The notes beneath the pieces are model-generated. The model saw only the letters and a program-made list of their open reading frames with translations, searched no databases and was not told the origin of the DNA. Made by a program: the position numbers and the translations under genes. DNA of 6,409 nucleotides from Acetatifactor sp. Lineage in GTDB: Bacteria; Bacillota; Clostridia; Lachnospirales; Lachnospiraceae. The stretch is taken from positions 1 to 6,409 of the forward strand of contig JAILPF010000249.1 of the NCBI GenBank assembly GCA_024699575.1. Reading direction: 5' to 3'. Within the stretch, counting starts at the first letter, position 1. Each line of letters starts with the position of its first letter. Below are positions 1 to 5,618 of this stretch, piece after piece.

Positions 1-3000
1 TTGGTCAGGAACTGTACTTCGTGGTAGAAAATGGCAGTGAAGCCGGGTTCTCTTTTATCAATGTGGATGATTTTAGAGCCTCCATGACAAGCAGTGAGGT
101 ACAAACTCTGTATCAGGAAGATGTGCAGAGAATCAGAAACATCAGTGATGAGTATTCCACTGAGATTTGTGAATTGTATCGTGATGTTGTATTTTACGGT
201 ACAGAGGAAAGCGTTGGGAATGAAGTTTCCGGTGGCGGCGCCACTGTTGAAGCAAAGCTTTCCGGAGTACAGGAGCGATATGCAGGATGGACGATTGATC
301 TGGAGGGCATGATTCAAGCAGCAACAGTCGTAAAAGATGAGTTCGGAATACCTGTGGATTTTGACATAACTGTGAATCGTGTCAGATTAAATGAGGAGGA
401 CATCACCACAGACTGGTCTGCACTTACACTTGCGGTGGGCAGTTACACAGTGCAGTATACCTTGTCTTATGCATCCGGAGACTCCATTGCCAGCAGTAAT
501 GAAAATTTTACAATCCATGTTACTAATTATCAGCCAACAGAGTCCATTGTGAATGGTGATTTTGAGACCGGAGACTTGACCGGATGGATGCTTCCTGACG
601 GTACACCGGCGACGAATGATAATAACTCCGTTGGAAATGTGAGTGATGATGCTCATTATTGGGGAGAACGCGATATGTGCATACAAGGCAGCTACGTTCT
701 TCGCGGCGATGGGAAAGAGGGTATGTCCGGCGCAATCCGTTCGATGCCATTTCTTCTGGGGGGAGACGGATACATCTCCTTTTTAATCGGAACAGCGGCT
801 TCGGAAGGAAAGGGCTGTGTGAAGCTTTATCAGGAAAATGGAGCGGAGGACCGCCTGATTAAAACCTATACCAATCAATATTGGAATGATCCCAAGACGG
901 GACTCACACTTCTGAGAGTATATGATAAGCTGGATGATGAATATCTTGGGACGGAGCTTTATTTTGTGGTGGAGAATGGAAGAGAAGCGGGATTTTCTTT
1001 TATCAGTGTGGATGACTTCAGAACTTCTCTTACCAGACAGCAGGTGATTGATTTACAGCAAGAACAGTTGAGTGAACTGGAAGGAATACATGATTCTTAC
1101 AAGGATTATATTATTTCCTGTTACCGCAAGAACGGAATAATCAATGAAATTGTTCTTGAGAAAGAGCCTGCAGAGGAGATAACCTGCTACGCCGGAGTAA
1201 AAGTGAACCTTGTGAAAATGCTTCAGAGAGAGACAAAGGTTGTAAAAAGCTATAGTCTGGAACCGGTTGAAGTATCAATTGCAATCAGTAGTGTGCAGCT
1301 TCAGGGGGAGGCATTAACGGATGAGTTCACGGAATTCATTCCTGAAGCAGGTACTTATTTGGTTGCTTACACCAGAAGTTACGGAACTGTTACAGAAGAA
1401 AAAACGGTTACTGTTCGGTCTGTTGCAGTAGATCGAGCAGTGCAGGATGTGGAAAATGGCGATTTTGAAACAGGAGATTTGACAGGTTGGCAGATACTTA
1501 ATGAATCTGTATGGACACGAAACGGTGAGGGAGACTATCTTGGTGTCACTTCAGCACAGACATACTGGGGTGAGCAATTACCCTACAATCAGGAAGGAAA
1601 TTATCATTTGAATGGGTGGACTGTTACAAATGATGAGGCAGCAACCTGGGGGGTGAGATCCTCAGCGTTCACTTTGGCCGGAAGTGGCTGGATATCTGTT
1701 CGGATGGGAGGTCATTCTGCTGAATTCAGAGTGTATCGTTTGGATGGAACATTGGTCGGTGCCTACGGACAGAACCGATTCAATGATGCGAATTTCCCTT
1801 TTGTAGGTCAGGGAGGATCCTGGGCCGATATGGGTACCTATTTTGTAGATTTACATGAGTATCTTGGGGAATCCTTATATGTAGAATTGCGTGATAAAGC
1901 AATTGCCGGTGGGTGGGCAGCCGCCTTCTTTGACGACGTAAAATGTTTCTATGAGACGGATCCGGCTGTGGCAGATGGATATGACACTGTGATAGCTCCC
2001 ACAGGCAGAGATGAGGAGCAGAATCTACTCTACGGTGAGGTCAGAATTCCATGGACACAGTTGAGTTATCAGAGTGATGTGATGAAACTGTCTTTTGAAG
2101 AAAACGGGTTTGAGGTTGCCAATGCTTGGGGAAAACAGGAAAGCGTAGAATTAGAGAGCAATTTGAAAAATCCCAGGTATCAGGATGCACCGGTGGAGCC
2201 GTATCGCCCTGATGGAGTTGACGGGAAGGCATTAAATTTCGATGGATATTCCAATTACGCAGCCTTTGAAGAAACAGTAGAGGGCAGTGAACTTACTGTG
2301 GATGCTTATGTATGCCCAAGAGTATTTATCTGGGATAATCCCGCAGCAGACAGGCAGGATCACATTGCCCAAGTTATCGCCGGTTCCTATGACATGCAAG
2401 CAAAAAGAGGATTTCTGCTTGGGGTTACGAAGCACGGCTATCTGGCTTTTCGCGTTGGAACAGGAAAGCAGTGGTATGCCCTCGCAAGTGATGCTGGAAA
2501 ACAGCTTCCTACATATGCATGGAGCAGAGTTACCGCTGTGTTTGACGGAAACGAAGGAACTATGACTATTTACCTCAATGGGGAAGTGGCAGGCTCTATG
2601 ATCATTGATGAAGATTCAGAGATTGTTTCCGCAGATACACCGATTATGATAGGAAAAGGCAGTCAAAGTGTGATTGTCGCAGATGGCATTTTCGATGGAA
2701 CGATGTTCTGCGGATTGATGGATGAGGTTTCCATTGCAAAAAGAGCTTTGAGAGCTGAGGAGGTTGAGGAGAGCGGAATGGATTTGCCCGAAATCTCTTA
2801 TGCAGAGGCAATGGCGCCGGATAGTGCATTACTTGGAGATTATTACAGACCTCAGTACCATGCACTTCCCTCAGGAAACTGGATGAATGAGCCCCATGCA
2901 TTGTTCCAATATCAGGGGAAATGGCATTTGTTTTATCAGATTAACCCTGCTGGACCATATTGGCACAATATTTCCTGGGGACATTGGGTAAGCGATGATA

Positions 3001-5243
3001 TGGTACAATGGAAATTTGTGAAAGAGGCAGTAATTCCTACAGAAGGGACCATCGCGCCGGATGGTGTGTGGACCGGAAATGTGATTTTCAGCTCAGATGG
3101 AAAACCTATGCTGTTGATTACAGCAGGAGATGATTCCAGACCGGTGAATGGATCCAACCAACACGTGGGTTTGGTTCGCGCGGATGACTATAGTGATCCG
3201 GAACTGACTGACTGGACTATTATCGGCTATGCGATAGCGCAGAACGATCAGATGGGAACGGCAGGAGAATTCCGCGATGCGCAGGCGTTTTCAATTGGAA
3301 ATACCAGATATATGGTGGTTGGTGGTGCTGACCATGGCAGGGGAGTTGCACATCTGTTTAAGACAACTGCGAAAACTCTTTCAGAGTGGGAGACAGCCTG
3401 CCAAAACGGTGCACTAAACGGAATGGAATGGGAATATAAGGGAAATCTTTTCGGAGAGTTCTTTGAGACAAATGAGTACAAGTCTGAATACGGAACGGTT
3501 TGGGAGATGCCGAATCTGGTACCGCTTCCGGATGAAAATGGAAACGAGACAGGAAAATATCTGTTTGTCTTCTCACCTCAGGGCGGTGATAATGATGTTT
3601 GGTATTATATTGGAGAATTTGACCAGGAAAGCTGTAGATTTATTCCGGATGAACCGGAGGCTAAGCTGATGGATTATGGAAACAATATCTTCACGGGTCC
3701 TACAGTGTACAAAAATCAATCAGACGGAAGAGTTTACATTTGTTCTGTTATGCAGGAAAACGTGCAGGGACAGCCTGTGACCAGACCCATTGCCGAACAT
3801 GCACTGGCGGGTTGGGCTTTCTATGCCGGACTGCCGAGAGAACTCTATTTGCAAAACGATGGACAATCTCTGGGCATCAGACATATTGATACTTCCTCTG
3901 TTGAAGGTGAAGTGATTGTGTCTTTCTGCGACCTGGATGTGGAACAGGCCAATGAGGCTTTGGAAAAAGTGAATTCAGATTGTATAAAGATTGATTTTGA
4001 GCTTAGGGGTAACGCATCGGAGCTTGGATTCAACTTGAAAAAAAACCAGGACACCTTTTCTAAATTATATATGACTAACAGCCGGTTGGGATTGGATCAG
4101 GTTTATGGAGATTATGTGCGAGGAGAATGCGTTCAAGGTACTATTTACGTGGACAAATGTTCTATCGAAGCATATATTGATAATTCTATTGCGATTTCCG
4201 GCAACAAATATTTTAGAGGAGGTGGATTGGAACTGTTCGCAGACGGACCTGTTACCTGCTCTGTAACGGTAACAAGCATGAATTCTATTCACGGTGTTGA
4301 TTCTGCAGAAGAAAATCCGCATCAACCTGATACCTCTCAAGAGACAGAAAGTGAAAGCAGTCCGGCTACGGACAAACCGGTGACCGTCGAACCTGAACAG
4401 GTGAAGGATGCTGCAACTCCGGCTGCTGAATCGCATCAGACAGGTGGCAGTGAGCTGAAGGAAAAAAATGTAATGCCACAGGAAAAAGCTGGCTTTACAT
4501 CAGGACTGAGCAGGGCACAAAGACAGCAGATTGTCAAAAAGGTGAAAGATGCTCTTAAAGAACTTGGAAGAGAGGATTGGGGTGCCCAGGATCAGGATAT
4601 CAAGGACAGTCTGGACACAATCAAAGCATCCATTTCTATTGACGAGCTTTGTGTGGCAATGCAAAATGACCGGACAGTACGCGAACAGGTGAAGAAATTA
4701 GAGGATGCGTACATTAAGAAAAACAATATTTCAGTATCTGTTAAAGTGGATGATGGTCTAAAAAATCTATTAGATTCCGGCAGTATATCTGCCATTGGTA
4801 TCGGCTTGAATGCGGCAGCTGGGAATGTGGCAACTTTGCATTTATCTTCCGCACCCACACCTGTTTTGGTGAATGAGGAGCGTTATCGCAATGCAATACA
4901 GCTGGATATCAAGCTGTTGCTCGATGGTACGCCGAGGGAGCGCTTGGAACTTCCAATTACAATCCGGATGCCAATTCTTCAGGGCTTGAATCCCGAGAGA
5001 CTTGTTGTACTGCACTATGGGACGGATGGGACGTATGAGGTAATCACACCTATTGTAAATGCAGACGGAACAATGCAATTTACGGTAACACATTTCAGTA
5101 CCTTTGTATTTGCGGAAAGCATTGCCTCTCCTAAAACAAATGAGATTCACTGTGGAGTGCTATATCTGATTGCGGTATTGACTTTGGCTGGAATGGCAGG
5201 AGTTTATTTCAAAACAAAGAAGAGAGGCAAAACAGATGATTAA
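1..5243 (+). CDS. Surface-anchored multimodular GH32 fructanase (levanase/inulinase-like), 5' partial
   Basis: This is probably an extracellular beta-fructosidase acting on levan, inulin or similar fructans at the cell surface. The frame is open to the left edge. Codons from position 3 read GQELYFVVENG, matching an internal repeat (GTELYFVVENG near 950-980), so the GTG at 21 is internal and the true start is upstream. Counting residues from that GTG: helical connector 23-65, Ig-like domain 72-170, jelly-roll 174-337, connector 340-380, Ig-like 385-470, jelly-roll 477-649, LamG/ConA-like domain 688-917, GH32 propeller about 940-1283, GH32 C-terminal sandwich about 1285-1420, acidic S/T/P/E linker 1424-1495, unassigned domain 1496-1698, anchor 1703-1740. 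GH32 signatures are WMNEPHA (E957), PDGVWTG, FRDAQ (D1086), WEMPN (E1162) and GWAFYAGLPREL. The first, second and third catalytic motifs all differ from the usual NDPNG, RDP and EC forms. The family call is firm; the exact substrate and exo/endo mode cannot be read from sequence. Confidence 0.93.
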   Translation, partial: GQELYFVVENGSEAGFSFINVDDFRASMTSSEVQTLYQEDVQRIRNISDEYSTEICELYRDVVFYGTEESVGNEVSGGGATVEAKLSGVQERYAGWTIDLEGMIQAATVVKDEFGIPVDFDITVNRVRLNEEDITTDWSALTLAVGSYTVQYTLSYASGDSIASSNENFTIHVTNYQPTESIVNGDFETGDLTGWMLPDGTPATNDNNSVGNVSDDAHYWGERDMCIQGSYVLRGDGKEGMSGAIRSMPFLLGGDGYISFLIGTAASEGKGCVKLYQENGAEDRLIKTYTNQYWNDPKTGLTLLRVYDKLDDEYLGTELYFVVENGREAGFSFISVDDFRTSLTRQQVIDLQQEQLSELEGIHDSYKDYIISCYRKNGIINEIVLEKEPAEEITCYAGVKVNLVKMLQRETKVVKSYSLEPVEVSIAISSVQLQGEALTDEFTEFIPEAGTYLVAYTRSYGTVTEEKTVTVRSVAVDRAVQDVENGDFETGDLTGWQILNESVWTRNGEGDYLGVTSAQTYWGEQLPYNQEGNYHLNGWTVTNDEAATWGVRSSAFTLAGSGWISVRMGGHSAEFRVYRLDGTLVGAYGQNRFNDANFPFVGQGGSWADMGTYFVDLHEYLGESLYVELRDKAIAGGWAAAFFDDVKCFYETDPAVADGYDTVIAPTGRDEEQNLLYGEVRIPWTQLSYQSDVMKLSFEENGFEVANAWGKQESVELESNLKNPRYQDAPVEPYRPDGVDGKALNFDGYSNYAAFEETVEGSELTVDAYVCPRVFIWDNPAADRQDHIAQVIAGSYDMQAKRGFLLGVTKHGYLAFRVGTGKQWYALASDAGKQLPTYAWSRVTAVFDGNEGTMTIYLNGEVAGSMIIDEDSEIVSADTPIMIGKGSQSVIVADGIFDGTMFCGLMDEVSIAKRALRAEEVEESGMDLPEISYAEAMAPDSALLGDYYRPQYHALPSGNWMNEPHALFQYQGKWHLFYQINPAGPYWHNISWGHWVSDDMVQWKFVKEAVIPTEGTIAPDGVWTGNVIFSSDGKPMLLITAGDDSRPVNGSNQHVGLVRADDYSDPELTDWTIIGYAIAQNDQMGTAGEFRDAQAFSIGNTRYMVVGGADHGRGVAHLFKTTAKTLSEWETACQNGALNGMEWEYKGNLFGEFFETNEYKSEYGTVWEMPNLVPLPDENGNETGKYLFVFSPQGGDNDVWYYIGEFDQESCRFIPDEPEAKLMDYGNNIFTGPTVYKNQSDGRVYICSVMQENVQGQPVTRPIAEHALAGWAFYAGLPRELYLQNDGQSLGIRHIDTSSVEGEVIVSFCDLDVEQANEALEKVNSDCIKIDFELRGNASELGFNLKKNQDTFSKLYMTNSRLGLDQVYGDYVRGECVQGTIYVDKCSIEAYIDNSIAISGNKYFRGGGLELFADGPVTCSVTVTSMNSIHGVDSAEENPHQPDTSQETESESSPATDKPVTVEPEQVKDAATPAAESHQTGGSELKEKNVMPQEKAGFTSGLSRAQRQQIVKKVKDALKELGREDWGAQDQDIKDSLDTIKASISIDELCVAMQNDRTVREQVKKLEDAYIKKNNISVSVKVDDGLKNLLDSGSISAIGIGLNAAAGNVATLHLSSAPTPVLVNEERYRNAIQLDIKLLLDGTPRERLELPITIRMPILQGLNPERLVVLHYGTDGTYEVITPIVNADGTMQFTVTHFSTFVFAESIASPKTNEIHCGVLYLIAVLTLAGMAGVYFKTKKRGKTDD
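3..530 (+). repeat. Protein repeat unit 1 (partial): end of jelly-roll, helical connector, Ig-like domain
   Basis: This is the first visible unit of a repeated architecture inside the GH32 protein. It opens with the end of a carbohydrate-binding-like sandwich, where FSFINVDDFR starts at 48. A charged helical connector of about 40 residues follows, then an Ig-like beta domain at about 234-530 ending in a GSYTVQYTLSY-like strand. The same order recurs downstream: FSFISVDDFR starts at 993, an offset of 945 bases or 315 residues. The missing beginning of the jelly-roll must lie left of the window. The Ig-like assignment rests on the strand pattern and placement between modules, not on a signature motif. 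Confidence 0.75.
540..1434 (+). repeat. Protein repeat unit 2: jelly-roll binding-like module, helical connector, Ig-like domain
   Basis: This is a complete copy of the repeated unit. The jelly-roll begins at NGDFETGDLTGW (from 552), an opening typical of galactose-binding-like or CBM4/9-like sandwich modules of secreted glycosidases. It ends at FSFISVDDFR (993-1022). A helical connector spans about 1032-1160 and a second Ig-like domain about 1173-1430, including a GTYLVAYTRSYG strand. The matching NGDFETGDLTGW codons in the next unit (from 1455) encode identical residues but differ synonymously at six of twelve codons. This points to an old duplication with protein-level conservation. The ligand is inferred to be fructan because of the linked catalytic domain. 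Confidence 0.78.
1449..1965 (+). repeat. Protein repeat unit 3: third jelly-roll binding-like module
   Basis: This jelly-roll module again opens with NGDFETGDLTGW (from 1455) and ends with a WAAAFFDDVKCF strand near 1915-1955, the position equivalent to FSFISVDDFR in the preceding unit. It also shares a YWGEQ/YWGER element after the opening. It is not followed by the connector and Ig-like domain. Instead it leads into a short spacer and the LamG-like domain. It is more diverged from unit 2 over its middle (GGSWADMGTYFVDLHEYLGE) than at its ends. It is likely a carbohydrate-binding module; specificity is not visible. Confidence 0.75.
2082..2771 (+). other. LamG / concanavalin A-like domain (possibly CBM66-like) within the GH32 protein
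   Basis: The encoded segment has the usual LamG signatures in order: an opening MKLSFEENG strand, a GKALNFDG turn, a GSELTVDAYVCPR strand, a RVTAVFDGNEGTMTIYLNGE central hairpin, an IMIGKGSQ strand, and a closing GLMDEVSIAKRALRAEEV segment. Such domains often accompany GH32 enzymes. In Bacillus subtilis SacC, a beta-sandwich CBM66 binds the non-reducing terminal fructose of fructans. By analogy this module may bind fructan, but I cannot separate CBM66 from a generic LamG fold by eye. Confidence 0.8.
4500..5117 (+). other. C-terminal helical plus beta domain of the GH32 protein, function unassigned
   Basis: After the low-complexity acidic linker, a charged helical stretch (about 4506-4730, LSRAQRQQIVKKVKDALKEL) precedes a beta-rich part. 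The beta part ends with PITIRMPILQGLNPERLVVL, then a YGTDGTYEVITP hairpin and TVTHFSTFVFAES. A similar ending (predicted strands, then HFSTF/Y-V just before the membrane anchor) is familiar from large surface proteins of Lachnospiraceae and related clostridia. The domain is probably a stalk or wall-proximal spacer rather than a catalytic part. I do not know an established functional assignment for it. Confidence 0.55.
5127..5240 (+). other. Variant cell-wall sorting signal (SPKTN, hydrophobic helix, basic tail)
   Basis: The last 38 residues have the three-part layout of a sortase substrate: the pentapeptide SPKTN (5127-5141), a hydrophobic stretch CGVLYLIAVLTLAGMAGVYF (5151-5210), and a short basic tail with KTKKRGK before the stop. 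Clostridial sortases are known to use (S/P/N)PxTG-type motifs in place of LPxTG. Here the final glycine is asparagine, so covalent anchoring is uncertain. If sortase does not cleave it, the helix alone would hold the enzyme in the membrane with its catalytic part outside. Confidence 0.65.
5222..5227 (+). promoter_or_regulatory. Ribosome binding site for the overlapping HAD gene remnant
   Basis: GAGAGG lies eight bases before the ATG at 5236, within the last codons of the GH32 gene. It supports 5236 as the original start of the HAD gene. It also suggests the two genes were once translated in a coupled way, because the ATG precedes the TAA at 5241-5243. Confidence 0.55.
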
Positions 5244-5475
5244 AGCAGTTATTTTTGATATGTTTGAAACCTTGGTCACACATTATGAGAGTCCGTTATA
5301 TTTTGCAGAGCACATGGCCGCGGATATGGGGATTTCCGAGGAAGGTCTGTAAAAGCCGGATAAACGGATTTTTGACAAATGTAGAGAGCGTCTTGGAGTG
5401 GAGCCTGAAGAGTGCATTTATGTGGAGAGGGCGGTAGTTTTGAACTTTTAAAGTATTGCAGGACTGGTGCCAATT
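5236..5475 (+). pseudogene. HAD-superfamily hydrolase remnant, internally deleted and frameshifted
   Basis: From the ATG at 5236 the frame reads MIKAVIFDMFETLVTHYES, a haloacid dehalogenase-type N-terminus with D8 as the expected nucleophile in a DxxxT motif. It stops at TAA 5350-5352 after only 38 codons. In the same frame, directly after that stop, KPDKRIFDKCRERLGVEPEE and CIYV follow; this is the HAD motif III region that normally lies well over 100 residues downstream. Motif IV should continue GDGGSFEL: GGSFEL is present at 5430-5447 but in a different frame, which implies loss of one base near 5424-5430. IAGLVPI (5455-5475), resembling the usual residues after motif IV, is back in the first frame. 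The cap domain and motif II are absent, so no active enzyme is expected. The original substrate is unknown; a sugar phosphate is only a guess from context. Confidence 0.82.
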
Positions 5476-5562
5476 CCGAGAATACTGATGTTTCCTAAGA
5501 TGATCTTACATGATTATGATTGCGGCAAATATATTGATACACAAGAAATCTCAACCGTATAT

Positions 5563-5601
5563 AAAAAAACGGGTGTAGCGCATCTGGCTACACCCGTTTT
5601 T
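5563..5601. terminator. Rho-independent terminator, probably bidirectional
   Basis: A perfect 10-bp stem pairs CGGGTGTAGC (5570-5579) with GCTACACCCG (5587-5596) around a 7-base loop. A run of seven A (5563-5569) precedes it and five T (5597-5601) follow, extending the pairing and giving a U-tract on either strand. It lies between the rightward fructanase/HAD unit and the leftward LacI gene, whose stop codon is 18 bases away, so it can serve both. Confidence 0.92.
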
Positions 5602-5618
5602 AAATTTGTATGAGCTTG

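Noticed and set aside
21..23. GTG as the start of the large gene
   Set aside because: The frame continues to the left edge, and the preceding codons match the internal repeat GTELYFVVENG. The GTG is an internal valine codon.
4065..4436. A 123-codon - strand open frame opposite the GH32 gene
   Set aside because: It lies fully antisense to the GH32 C-terminal domain and linker, and its composition reads as a shadow of the coding strand.
5255..5437. A 60-residue + strand open frame overlapping the HAD remnant
   Set aside because: It is out of frame with the recognisable HAD motifs, has no family resemblance and no clear ribosome binding site.
5476..5562. Possible further coding sequence between the HAD remnant and the terminator
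   Set aside because: One frame stays open through the hairpin to a stop at 5611, but its residues match no family I recognise and it runs through the terminator. It is best taken as decayed tail or spacer.
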